Assembly (NCBI RefSeq): GCF_022539505.1
Contig: NC_061508.1
Coordinates: 31,800,256-31,864,255, forward strand
DNA from: Lolium rigidum
Taxonomy: Eukaryota > Streptophyta > Magnoliopsida > Poales > Poaceae
Direction: 5' to 3'
Length of the DNA: 64,000 nucleotides
Shown one piece after another: positions 43,500 to 54,830 of the stretch (the stretch's first letter is position 1; each line of letters begins with the position of its first letter). Below the pieces are notes generated by a model, which searched no databases, was not told the DNA's origin, and saw nothing but the letters and a program-made list of their open reading frames with translations. The position numbers and the translations under genes are program-made.

Positions 43500-45390
43500 A
43501 TGAAGGCAATCGCGCAGAGGGTCTTCATCGTAGGCGACCAACGACCTCCAGATCTAGGCACCGTTTTGTCACTTTGCCATGCCTTCATTTCTATTCTTTT
43601 TGGGCACAAGAGAGGGGTGAGACAAGGTGATCCATTTTCCCCTATGTTGTTTGTGCAAGGTGTTGATCTCTTACAGCCTGTCAATATTGCTTATCTAGAG
43701 GGTTTGCTGATTGCACCGATTCGTGTTGGAGATGATTACCCCATAATTGAGTATGTTGAGGGTACTATTATTATGCTCCCTGCTGATTGTGTGCAATTAG
43801 CACAATTCAAGGAAATCTTAGGGCGGTATGCTTCCTTCACTAGGCTTAAGGTTAAGTACAACAAATCCTTCATGATTCCCATTAATGTTCCACATGAGGA
43901 GGTTGTTCTTCTTGCTAGAGAGTTTGACTATCATGTGGGAGCTATGCCTTTCACTTACTTGGGTTTGCCTATGGGAACCACCAAGCCCACTATCAGAGAT
44001 GTGTCTCCCCTCATTGATAGAGTCGAGAGTAGATTGTTTGCTACTACCTCCTTGTTGTCTTATGGTGATCGTTTGGTTTTTGCTAATTCAGTTCTATCTT
44101 CTCTGCCCACTTTTTTCATGCTCTCTCTGATGATACCTGTGGGAGTTGTTGATATAGTTTATAGAGCCAGGAGACATTGCCTGTGGAGAAGAAAGGACAA
44201 GGACAAGATTCACTCATTGGCTGCATGGAATATGATTTGCAAACCAAAAAGTAAGAGTGTCTTGGGTATTATAAATCTCAGGGTCCAGAATGCAGCACTT
44301 AAATGAAGCATTTGCACAAATTCTATAATAATGATGTCACGCCATGGGTTCAGCTAGTCAAAGATTCATATTATTTTGATTCAGTTTCTCATGCCATATC
44401 CCTTACTGGTTCTTTCTGGTGGAAGGATGTTTTCAGCCTGTCTGATCAATACAGGGCTATCACCGGGTGTGAGATTGGCAATGGCAGCTCTGACTTGTTT
44501 TGGTCTGATCTGTGGAAGGATGAAACTTTGGATATCAAATTTACTAACTCTTTTCCTTCACTAAGGACAAGCTATAATTTGTTAAGGATTTTTTTTTAGT
44601 TTGGATGACATTAGGGATGGTTTCCATTTGCCTCTCTCCACACAAGCACATGATGAATTTTTGCAGCTGCGATCTCTTTTGAATGATGTGACTCTGTCTG
44701 ATCAGGAACATGATACTTGGATTACCAAGATGGGCAAGGGTATCTACTAGCCTAGTCTGGTGTAGCAGCGGCACTTTAATTCTTTAGCAACACATGCTCT
44801 TCTGGATGGCTATGGAAGAGTAAATGTACTGCATAGCATAATTTTTTTGCCTGGATTCTTTTTCATGATCGAATCAACACCAAAGATATGCTACTTAGGA
44901 GGCACTGGAATGTCACCAACTACCATAATTGTGTGCTTTTCCATAATAGTTCACTAGAAGATTGGAGGCATCTTTTCTTCAGTTGTTTGTGCAGTACAAG
45001 AGCTTGGAATTATCTGCAAATTTTTGAAAACCTAGGGACACTGTCAATTCTCTTGTGGCTACTAGAAGAGCTTTCAGCGGTCCATGTTTTGTGGAAGTGG
45101 TGATTCTAGCACGTTGGAATATTTAGAAGCAAAGGAACTCATGTGTTTTCAAAAGCATTAGGCCAACTTTCAGAGGGTAGAAAGCAGGTTTCTTTCATGA
45201 TATCATCATGCTTATGCATAGGATGAGAAGTGCTGATGTGGAGAATCTGTCATTATGGCTTGACTCTCTACCATAGTTGCACCCTTGTACATAGTGTTTA
45301 TACCTTGTAAATATTTGTAACTCTTTGTAACTTTTTATTGGTTTTAATAAAGTGAGGCTGTGGGGGGGCTCCCCCAGAGTAGAAGGTTCC
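43500..45390 (+). pseudogene. Second L1-type LINE, + strand, 5' truncated and dead
   Basis: From about 43600 the reverse transcriptase is readable: GHKRGVRQGDPFSPMLFVQG, then YLGLPMGTTKPTIRDVSPL, SYGDRLVFANSVLSSLPTFF and WNMICKPKSKSVLGIINL up to 44306. After a frame change come FWWKDVFSLSDQYRAITG and FWSDLWKDETLD (44303-44599), then a zf-RVT-like part with CLCSTRAWNYL (44888-45103). The 3' untranslated end carries TTGTAACTCTTTGTAACTTTTT and TTTTAATAAAGTGAGGCTG near 45310-45360, typical for plant LINEs. The catalytic YADD is replaced by YVEG (around 43750), so the enzyme would be inactive even if in frame. The endonuclease and ORF1 are missing. Confidence 0.82.
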
Positions 45391-45818
45391 AAAAAAATAT
45401 TATTTGGAACATGTGTATCGGTGTGGTTGCTATATTAGTATAGCAGGGAAAAAGCGTGTTTCGAGTAGGGGTTGGGTGGTACAAGTTACAAGGAGAACCT
45501 AGAAAGAAAGTAGAACTACAAAATGGTCCTTGCTTTCTGGGAAAAAGACCTAGAAGACAACCGAAAAGCGACCAAGTCCTTCTCCGCCGATGCTCTTGAA
45601 CCTCGAAGCTACGGCCGCCGAGAAGACTACCGAGACGAGACCACTTGGGGTATGGTCCACGAGCGGTGCCACACTGAGGATGAAGAATATCTGCTAGAGT
45701 AGCAAGCTCCACTGGGCGAAGTTGTCCCTTTGGCCAAACGAAGCAGCGGCGCGACCATGCCACACGGGAACAAAGATGCCATTACACAGAATACTCCTCA
45801 ACGGTGAAGGTTACATAA
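45391..45818. other. Spacer without a recognised gene
   Basis: Only short unrelated frames. It follows the tail of the + strand LINE (GCTCCCCCAGAG and an A run near 45390). Confidence 0.45.
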
Positions 45819-46059
45819 GAGCATCTCCACCGGCGCCCCCGATAGTGGTCCCGGCCAATTTTGGAGCCGGGGGCGAAAATGGACTCGCGCCGACGCGCCC
45901 CAAACGGCGCCGGCCAATTTTGGAGCCCAATAGAATCGCCGGCAACCCCGTGCCGGCCCCTTCGCCAAGGGCGCGCCGGCGCCTGGCCAGGCTGAATTTT
46001 TTGGGCGTGGGAGCTGCCTGTCAGCCACACATCCCAAAAGTCGACGCCAGCGGGGAGTA

Positions 46060-48692
46060 GCAGGGCCGACGCGTCAGCGGATCATTCAGTTTTAACCTAA
46101 CCCGGTTCTTCAGTCTAAGTAATACTACCATCAACCACGAAAACAAGTGAATGGCATGCCTAGTGTTTTCCTTTTCGCCATATTTTAGCATTCGAAAACA
46201 TATATTTTAGCATGGCGATCTAGTAGCGCAGAAAGCTTGACGATGCACGAGAAAAACAGCTCTAGCCAGTTAACTTTTGATGACCAAGTCTGTCCAGCGT
46301 GGCTGCTGCCGTCACCACGATAACTTTGGACGCAGAGAGCGTGTGTTTCCGTTGGGAATTGGAAATGGAATATGCACTTGGGAGAAAGGGACCGACTACA
46401 CAAACAAAAACCCACACAACACAAGGAGATCATGCCTCTTTTTGAAGCCAAGGGCCCATGTCCATGTCACGCGGCAAGGGCAGGACAGGCACGCCGGAGC
46501 AGCGGCCGCTTTTTTCTTGCCCTCCTCCTCCCGAACACGATAACACTTTTGCACTTGCTAACTGGCCCCTATACCTCCTCTGTCGTCAAAACGAATAAAA
46601 CTGGCTCTTTGCAAACAAACAAAAAACAACATCAAATATAACGATTTTGAAAAGGGGCGTGTTGAGCGTCCCACAGGGATAACCCTGATCCTCCGCCTCT
46701 ACATGCCGACACATGTCCTTCTCTCTTAAAAAAATCACCCAAAAAAATACCTAAAAATTGTCTGCTCCTCCCGCACATCATGGTACCCCACAACCGCTTT
46801 TCCCCCACCCCGTGCAACCCACAGCCGACAACGGAGAAACCGTCGCCGACATCGTCGGATAACCATGCCGTGAGTGTCGTCAGTGAACACGATAGAGGGT
46901 ATTGCTAGAGAACACACTCGAGGGCGTCGTCGATATAGCATCCTCTCCCCACGTCGTGCATCCCCTCCATGCATGCCCGCGACATGCCTCCGTCGCCGGA
47001 GAATCCTGACGTGACGCCACCGGTGCAGCAGCACCGTCGTCCACCTATGCAGCAACGCCATTGGTCCCTTGTAGCACCACCGCGCGCCCCCGGCGCATCA
47101 CCCCCCCCCCCCCGCTTGCAGCATGCTGACGCCGACCTGAAGCTGTGTCGCTTGCTCCTACCTTAGCTCTGTGCTCCACCTTTGCAGCAACGTCGACGAC
47201 CTTATGTAGCACAACCAGGCACCTCCATTAGCAGTGCCGCCCCCCGTTTGCAGCATCCTGCCGGCAGCACAATCGTCGGACGATGGTAGCATCACGGACA
47301 ACCAGTAGGAGAAGGTCTGTCCGCCTGTGGGATCACCACCGGCGGACGACTGGAGCAGCGTTGTCGTCCCAAACATGATTTACCATATGATGGGGTCTTT
47401 CTATGATGGGGTCTTCCAAACATGATTTATCATATGCTAAGGTTTTTATAAGAACATTTGTATCCATTTACACTCCTATGTGCCTCTATCTCTTTTCCTC
47501 CATGTTTGCCATGTGTTCAATCACTAAACTACCCCGACTCCGTGTAAATTGGATGGACGTGCCACTCTCACTCGAGTGTACCATACCACGTACGGCGACG
47601 GTAAAATCCAGCTGAATTCATGGCAGCTACGTGTACGTACGTCGCTACGATACCCTGGTTCATATATAGAGCCCACTGGACAATAGTACAGGCTAGGGCT
47701 TTGGTGATGTTGGCCGAGTCACGGATCCACCAACAGGAGAGGGAACAACGAAAACGAAGTAAAAGCCTGTGGGTGTCCTCCACGAATCTCCTTTCTCGGA
47801 TCTAAAATGCAGTAGCTGCTGGTAATCATTCATGTAGGACGCAGACGACAGGTGTTGTATACGCGTGCACGCTACCATGTGTATTGAGAACTTTGTACCT
47901 GGTGACCAACACGAACGGAAATGCAACGCACGGAGATTAAGGGCGCGTTTGGTAGACTGCAATCTCTTTTTTTGCGTGAGTGTAGAAAAAAAAATGGTCC
48001 GTTTGTTTGTCTGAACTGCTTCGTGTTTCTGCATGACATGGTTCTTAAAACATTCTTGGCCTGGATAACGTCCAATTCGGCAGTTTCTAGCGGGTATGTC
48101 CTGTTGTTGCCTCTTTTTGTCTCCACTGATGCAAACTTTGGCTCCGCGATACAAAAGCTGAGAACGTGCAGAGAACGTGTGTTCCCAGGAGTCTCTTTAA
48201 TCTCTCTCCTTAATCCACTCCAAGGTTGTATGAGAAAGCTCCTCGATGACAGAGCAGCTCCGCCATGGCCTGCTCGCCGGCCCTCGCTCGCCATGCGCCT
48301 TGCCGACCTCGCCGCCCTGGGCCCAGCGACACGCTTACTAATGTGCCGGCACCATTTGAAGCTCAATACAATCGCTGAGAAATCAGTGATGGCCCTTCGC
48401 ACGGTTCCAAACAGGCGTTCGACACACAATGCCACATCGGATTCAAAGGGCGGGACTGACATGTTACTGACTCCATCCTTAAATGCGACGACCTCGGATG
48501 CTCTGTAGCGGGTTGCCGTAAATGAAGCCACCGGTTATCCACCCGCAGATGCCGCCGTAAATGCGACGTCTTGGATGCTCTATGGCAAGTCGCCACCACC
48601 TATTTAGTGCGCCCCTCCACTCACCTCTGCGGAACTAGCCTCTCCACCGCTGCCGCTTTCTTCTGCTCCGCCAAACTCTCCTCTCCACAACA
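46060..48692. other. Interior stretch with no supported gene
   Basis: Several overlapping frames on both strands (47872-48531 -, 47921-48508 +) lack any recognised domain. At 46960-47340 the sequence repeats TTTGCAGCA/TGCAGCAACG-like motifs between GC-rich pieces, with a run of C at about 47100-47113; this is a degenerate repeat seen as such by eye. A GGGCGCGTTTGGTAG motif near 47940 resembles hAT or Mutator ends, without a partner that I can confirm. Confidence 0.4.
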
Positions 48693-49409
48693 ATGTTGCA
48701 CCACCTGGCGACCCCGTACTCGATGCTAGGTCAGAACGGCCGCATGCCGCCAGCAGCGCCACAACCACGACCGCATCCAGAGCTGCCGCAGCCCGTTCCT
48801 GCGGACCAGTCACAGCCCGACGCCGAGTTTGAGCTACCGGACTTCAACTCTGACGACTCCGACGACTCACAGTTCGACGAGTGGAATGAGGCGTTCATAG
48901 TAGACGTAATAGCCGAGGCGGCTCAGTGGAGCAAGGAGGAGCAGTTCCAAGGTGACCAGGAGCAGGCGGCATTCTTGGCCTCCTTCAACGCGCAACGCTT
49001 CCGAAGGCTCCATGAGGAAGAGCTGGAAGAGATCAACGACACAAACTTCGAGCATGTCATCGAGATCTCCCGCCAGCGGGCGGCCACGGAGGAGGTGGGT
49101 CGTCTCCTCATGGCGGCCGAGCAACATAGGCTGGCCAAGGCAGCCGCCTGCAAGCAAGTGAGGCTCACCATGAACGAGGAGTACGACCGCCAGTGGCAGG
49201 CGACGCTGAGGGGGCAGCATCGCCGACGACCATGCTCCACCGCCGGATGCGCGAAGAAAGGGCGGAGAGACGGGCACGGGTGCATACAGCAACAAAGGGA
49301 AGAACGACGATGGGGCAGTACCGTCAAGTGCCTCACTGGACGACTAGTAGGTTACGATTTAATTCAGTCTAGTTTAAAGTTCAAATTTCATTCAATTTTA
49401 TGTAAATAA
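48693..49409 (+). CDS. Unrecognised acidic ORF, 238 codons
   Basis: I do not recognise this protein. It starts MLHHLATPYSMLGQNGRMPP with a Pro/Gln-rich N terminus (residues 20-50), then a strongly acidic segment around 50-75 (FNSDDSDDSQFDEW). A Glu/Ala/Leu-rich helical region follows (about 75-165) with EEQFQGDQEQAAFLASFN, HEEELEEINDTNFEHVIE and RLLMAAEQHRLAKAAACKQ, which could form coiled coils. The end is Arg-rich. The frame ends in AT-rich repeat-like sequence, so the last 20-30 codons are doubtful. The GC-rich, biased codon use to about 49320 looks coding. It sits near the right end of a Harbinger-like element, so it may be element cargo or an accessory ORF, or a host gene fragment. Confidence 0.4.
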   Translation: MLHHLATPYSMLGQNGRMPPAAPQPRPHPELPQPVPADQSQPDAEFELPDFNSDDSDDSQFDEWNEAFIVDVIAEAAQWSKEEQFQGDQEQAAFLASFNAQRFRRLHEEELEEINDTNFEHVIEISRQRAATEEVGRLLMAAEQHRLAKAAACKQVRLTMNEEYDRQWQATLRGQHRRRPCSTAGCAKKGRRDGHGCIQQQREERRWGSTVKCLTGRLVGYDLIQSSLKFKFHSILCK

Positions 49410-49597
49410 TCGTAAATTTGAATGAAATTCCGCAGTTTAATTATGTTTGCTTGTTCAAAGTTTTCCCTGAGGATTCTTATTGGGATCGCCGGTGTGTGCA
49501 ACCGCTCCTCAAATTGGAAAGCAGGTGTCGATGATCCCTATACCGCGTTGCCGGCGCACCCGTCGACGCCTATTTAAGGAGCCCGGTGGAGATGCTC

Positions 49598-50428
49598 TTA
49601 GGGTATTTTAAGGGAGGCCCTCATTTTGAACACCGAAGTTGTTCGTTTCGGCACGTTTGTGGTGTCTGTGGATAGACTAGATGTCCATGCCCGTTTGCGG
49701 ATGGCATTGCACCCAATGGGATCCCTGTTTGGTTCACCGCTGAGCAATTTTAGCCAACGAAAATAATACCAAAGAGTCTAAATTCTGCGAAATTAAAATT
49801 AAATTAAGCAGTACAACAAGGTAGTTCGAAGTTACAAAAGAATGAGGTTCAAATAAAAGTGTGATTGAGTGAATCACACGTCTCAATCAAGCACCATCTT
49901 CTAATTCTTCTCCAACCATGCATGTTGACTTGGATCCATGTCGCCACCCATGGGTTTGCCATTATCTCGACCTCCTTGGTAAGTAAGGTGAGCTCCAATT
50001 CCTTTTACTTGTTGTGTACATTGATCTCTTGAATTTCGAGCATCTTCGACAACCGGGGGACACCGGTGCGTATCTTGACAAGCGTGAGGGTTTGTTCGCA
50101 GATGAGTGCGAGCTTGTCGCCAGGGTGTTGGTCAGCGCGTGATCGTTGATCAGGAGCGCAACTTGGATGGAAAATCCAAGGCATCCGCCCTTTCTTGGGG
50201 CGCAGCGTTGTCTCTGCGGCTAGTTCGCTTCTTCGACTCCAGCATGAGCTCTTTCTCGGCAGACGGGTACAACATCCTTTCTCGGCAGACGCTGACAAGT
50301 GAGGGCAACTAGGAAAAATGTTGCCCAATTTTTTTGTTTCATGTAATAATGCAACTAACAAAAATGTCTTCAAACGGTTAGATTTATTTGATGATGCGTG
50401 CTAATACTTGGTTGGTGAGTGGGAGTGA
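49598..50428. other. Spacer without a recognised gene
   Basis: Short frames only. Two copies of a TTTCTCGGCAGACG motif near 50250 and 50280 are the only local repeat seen. Confidence 0.45.
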
Positions 50429-52674
50429 GGGCATCTCCAACCGGGCGACCCATCCCGCGCCCGCGCGTCCGGATGGGTCGAAACGGACAAAAACGCGGCC
50501 CAGCGCGCGGACCCATCCCTAAAACGGATGGCCGCGGCGTCCGGGACGACCCAAACCCGGCCCAAATCTTGGCCGGGTTTGCGTGGCCGCGGACGCGAAA
50601 GGCTGGTCGCTCGCGTCCTCCCCTTGTCCGCCCGGCCCGCCCGTCTGCCACCCAAAACACAAGGCCGCCGCACACATCTCCCCACCCGCTCCGCCGCCAC
50701 CCACGGACCGGCGATTTCGGAGCGCGTCGACACCGGCCATCGTCGTCGAGACGCCGGCAAGCGGGCGGAAGCATAGGTCGAGGTCCCGCGCTGCTTTCGC
50801 CGCGTCGTAGCAGAGTCGGAGGACGCCGGCGCCGGCGTTGTTGTCCTCTCACCGTCGCGACACCTCCCGCCGTTCGCAGCCTGCGCCGTTTCCGCCGGAG
50901 GTGAGCCCTCCTGCACCGTGTTTCCGGACCGCAAGTCGGCTGAGACGGCCATGGCTGCGGGTCCCTAGAGAAGCATTTGGATCGCCTCCGCTCGCGAGGT
51001 GTTCGTTCAAAAGCTCGAACTAATATGTGTCCCTTTTCGGATCATGGTGGACAGCGACGACGAGTACTACTTCAAGAACTTCATCGACACGTCGTCGAAG
51101 AGGAGTCCGACGACGAATTTTTCACGGATGCTTGCGGTGCTCATCCACGAGCACATTGTCTCGCGGATCCCCGTGTTCCGGGGTCCTTGCCGGGGCGCGC
51201 GGCCGCCTTGGACCGCAAAAGAGAACGCGGCCACGACCAGCTCTACAACGACTACTTCCAACCCAATCCATTGTTCGTGCCGCACTTGTTTCGCCGTCGT
51301 TTTCGGATGAACAGGCCGCTGTTCCGCCGGATAATGGATGGCGTCAAGATCTACGACGACTACTTCGTGCGAAAGTGGATGCACTTGGCAAGGTAGGCCT
51401 CTCTTCGTACCGAAATGCACGGCAGCGATTAGGATGCTCGCATATGGCGTTGCCGGTGATTTCGTAGATGAGTACACGCGCATGAGTGAGTCAACCGGCC
51501 CGGAATCGATGTACGGGTTCCGCGGAGCGGTGATCGGTTCGTTCGGAGAACAGTACCTCCGGCAACCAAATGCGAGAGGACACGGCTCGTCCGTTGTCGA
51601 TCAACGCTTCCGGGGGTTTCTGGGATGCTTGGCAGCATAGACCGCATGCATTGGGAGTGGAAGAACTGCCCCTTTGGTTGGCGGGGGTCATACGGCGGCC
51701 ATTCCGAGGGGTGCACGGTCATTCTTGAAGCTGTTGCTTCCCATGACACATGGATTTGGCACTCATTCTTCGGAATGGCTGGCTCGCACAATGACATCAA
51801 TGTCGTTGCAGCGCTCTCCGGTGTTTGATAGGCTAGCGTACGGTCGGTCCCCGATGTGGATTTTGAGATCAATGGCCACCACTACACCAAGGGGTACTAC
51901 CTTGCCGATGGTATCTATCCACCTTGGGCTACACTCGTGAAGACAATCCGAAACCCCGACTCGGAGCAGGAGGCAAGGTTTGCCAAAGAGCAGGAGGCAG
52001 CCCGGAAAGATGTCGAGCGGGCGTTTGGCATCCTCCAAGCTCGTTGGGCTATCGTCGGACACCCCGCCGAGCCCGGGATGTGCAAACTCGTGGGAGGTGA
52101 TGACCGCTTGTGTAATCATGCATAACATGATTGTTGAGGTAGAGCGGGATGATTCACTCTTTGATAATGAATGGGACGGCCAAGGAGAGTTGGTTACTCC
52201 TCAACGTGCTCCGGCATCATTCCAGGACATTCTTCATGCGCACCATGAAATTCGAGATCTAGCTGTACACAACCAGACTTCGAGCTGATTTGGTCGAGCA
52301 CATGTGGCAGCATGTAGGCAACAATGCTCGCAAACAACAATGATGAAGGAGCCTAGAGCATTTTGTATCGTTTCTTCATTTTATTTGAATAATACTTTAT
52401 CCTTGATTACATGGACTATGTAATGTATAATACATTTAGAGCATTTCAACTATTTTATATATTTTTTCTATAATTTATTTTGCGTTTTTCTAGTGATTTT
52501 ACAAGAAAAACATACCATCGGGCGCCGCGACCCAAATCTGGCGCGTTGGGCGCAGCGCGCGACCCAAACGGACGCGCGGACGCGGGGCACCGTCCGCGCG
52601 TCCGCTCGGGCACGCAAACGGCCCAAAACGGACGGCCCAGCGCGTCCGTTTGGGTCGCCCGGTTGAAGATGCCC
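50429..52674 (+). mobile_element. Complete PIF/Harbinger element with target duplication
   Basis: The left end GGGCATCTCCAACCGGGCGA starts at 50429; the right end, read inverted, is GGGCATCTTCAACCGGGCGA and stops at 52674, one mismatch in the first 24 bp. The same triplet TGA flanks both ends (50426-50428 and 52675-52677), the 3-bp target length of Harbinger, although TTA or TAA is more usual. Subterminal blocks (GGCCCAGCGCGCGGACCCATCC left; inverted kin GGACGGCCCAGCGCG right) reinforce the ends. It carries one transposase gene, now broken; the Myb-like second ORF of autonomous elements was not found. Confidence 0.9.
51044..52288 (+). pseudogene. Harbinger transposase, frameshifted
   Basis: The start MVDSDDEYYFKNFIDTSS (51044) is followed in changing frames by FRRRFRMNRPLFRRIMDGVK and IYDDYFV (51290-51370), KCTAAIRMLAYGVAGDFVDE (51415-51475), [19 protein letters not shown] (51625-51690), [16 protein letters not shown] (51757-51810), [20 protein letters not shown] (51860-51920) and [16 protein letters not shown] (52010-52060). 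At least four frame changes are needed. The usual SIDCMHW is SIDRMHW here, but the catalytic Asp, Asp and Glu are kept. Compared with the copy at 19701 it belongs to a different lineage, judging by its N terminus and ends. Confidence 0.87.
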
Positions 52675-52677
52675 TGA

Positions 52678-54730
52678 GAGAAGTGTCACACCCTTATAGC
52701 TAAGCACGACAGGACTACGGGAACCACACAGGCATATGCACACAGGACTACACCGCTAGGGTCAAAACGCCGCGTTGGCTCCCAGCACACATTGCCAACC
52801 AAAATGTACGTAACGTACGTCCAATTCATTCGCAGAAGCGCGCACGCCGTTTCCACAAACCCTCACCCTACGAGCTCGTAGATTCGATCATAGCCTTTGA
52901 CAACTCGTGGCTATAGTTAATTATGAGATGCTAATTAACCAATAATGTCAGCTTGTTGCTGAACGGGTAAAGTGCTCCTAATCCCTATCCTAATCGCGTC
53001 TCTGGGAGTGATTTGCGTCGGACCACAGCGCCAATGATGATGCACGATCTGTGCATCATCATGCCTTTTTGTTTTCAATTGTCCATGATTACATTAGCGC
53101 GGGTGATGATACTATCTAGATGGCCGTTGCCAAAGCATGATTTGCCTCAGGGGACCAGTGGATGTGGAGGCATGCATGGTCCTCACCCTCACAGGGTCAA
53201 AGAACGGGATTATGACACTGTAAGCTCTTAGGTCCCGCTTTCCATGTTGTTGATTGTTAAAAGGATGGCATCGTGTGGGTGTGGCATCTGGTGGATTTCA
53301 GGCTGAGTCATGATTTAGCAAACCTGAGCATGCCTGCAATGTGCCTACCTGCCTCTTTGACTTTTGGTGACTTTGTTCATTTTGGCTACACCGCGAGTCT
53401 AGGATCCTCCAACATTTAACCTTTTTTTGATGGTACTGGTACACTAGTCTTTCGTGGACGCAACTTTGGGATAAAAAAAAACAACAGTAAGCGTTCACGC
53501 CGTGAGATGTTGGCAAAAAATATGTGAAGTTATTCTAATAAAAAGATAAGTAGGAGACAATATCGCCGCAAAAATGAAGTGTCATAGACTAGACATGGAA
53601 ACTAGGTAGAGAATACACCAATTTTAATGTTCAACATGTGTATTAATTTCAAGCAAATTCAGAATCTCTCAATTATAGTTTTTGTACAAGAACAATCTAT
53701 CAAGTGGCAATGTTATAAATGAATAATTGTTATTCAATTCTAACCTTTTTCAAATTGTATACACAATTCATCATCCTTACCATAAATATGGACATACATT
53801 AGATAACACTGACACACATACTTAATAAATAACATTATTGGTATTAATTTCCGTTGGGTTTGATCTTATTCAAACTAAACAATATGCTCACTTGTTTTCT
53901 CGCACATGAACCATACATATTTGACTTGCCATTGACATTGTCGCAATTTAGTTAATGTTTGTGGATCATCTGTTTTTAAGACTTTTTACTTCTTTATAAC
54001 CCATCTTTTGTAAGTAGAAAACCTAGCCATGTGTTGTTAAATATACATTTAAGTAGTCCTTTGTGCATAGTCCTAGTGTGTGTCGCAACAAATAGCCTTG
54101 CACCAAGTTGAAACATATTTTCCCATTAAATGTACAATGGCTTCTTAAATTCTAGTTTGAGAATTTATGATAAATGATTTATTTATACTAAATCATTTTC
54201 TTGATATAAGAAAAAAACTAAAGACAAACTATCCTCCACATATTGATTTTTCCACTTAGATTCTTCTAGATTTGGAGTATATTTCTATGTATTCACATCC
54301 GTTTAGGTTAGACACACATGCTAAATGTCTAAGATCAGTAATATCTTGATATGTTTGTATATGTAAGATACAAAAATGGAATATTCTAGGAAGTCCAGAC
54401 AGCACGAACCAGTGCGTACTCCAATGGTCGAAGAGTTATTTGAGAATTAAGTTAGTTTTTACTAAAATGGGAATCTAAAAAATAGTAAGGTATAACAATT
54501 GTTATTCATGGGAAAGCCAACCAAAAGACTCGATTTGGACTTCGTAGAGCTCGTGTCGCTGGTGTCTGCGTAGGGTCGTCGACCACTGCCGGCCCAAAGC
54601 GCTAAGGGATTTTTGTTTTAGGAACAAATGGTTGTGTTTTATTGACACCTCAAATCGACGCTTTTGTTGCGACATTCTATGTTTTATCCTCAACGATGAA
54701 TTTGGCCAACCAACCCGGTCACCGTGAGAA
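52678..54730. other. Gene-free, AT-rich stretch
   Basis: No coding sequence recognised on either strand; between about 53520 and 54480 the DNA is strongly AT-rich. No repeat structure was seen by eye. Confidence 0.5.
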
Positions 54731-54734
54731 GAGT

Positions 54735-54830
54735 TATTTTTTGGATAAAGGAAATATATTAATATCAAAAGATACCAATTACATCTAGCCTCTGCAACAA
54801 CGTAATATCCTGATGGGGTGAGAAGAGTTA
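54735..54830 (-). repeat. LINE 3' end fragment
   Basis: The T-rich start TTATTTTTTGGATAAAGG is followed by AAATATATTAATATCAAAAG, GATACCAATTACATCTAGCC and TCTGCAACAACG on the + strand. It nearly repeats the fragment at 37130-37345 and represents an inverted, strongly 5'-truncated LINE tail. Confidence 0.6.

Larger units (their letters stand above)
45819..49597. mobile_element. Candidate Harbinger-like element delimited by GAGCATCTCCACCGG ends
   Basis: The left end GAGCATCTCCACCGG begins at 45819 after TAA; the right end CCGGTGGAGATGCTC stops at 49597 before TTA. The 15-bp inverted match is exact. GC-rich sequence with CCGGCCAATTTTGGAGCC repeats follows the left end (45840-45925), and TATTTAAGGAGCCCGG precedes the right end. 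No transposase lies between them, but the ORF at 48693-49409 does. The flanks TAA and TTA are not the same triplet, and the inside is heterogeneous, so these may be the ends of two different elements. Confidence 0.45.

Noticed and set aside
47872..48531. Opposing 195- and 219-codon frames at 47.9-48.5 kb
   Set aside because: No known domain in either, composition not coding-like, and the start region has a transposon-end-like motif.
50401..50952. Pro/Arg-rich frames on both strands in the Harbinger leader
   Set aside because: GC-rich low-complexity leader of the element; the transposase motifs start only after 51044.
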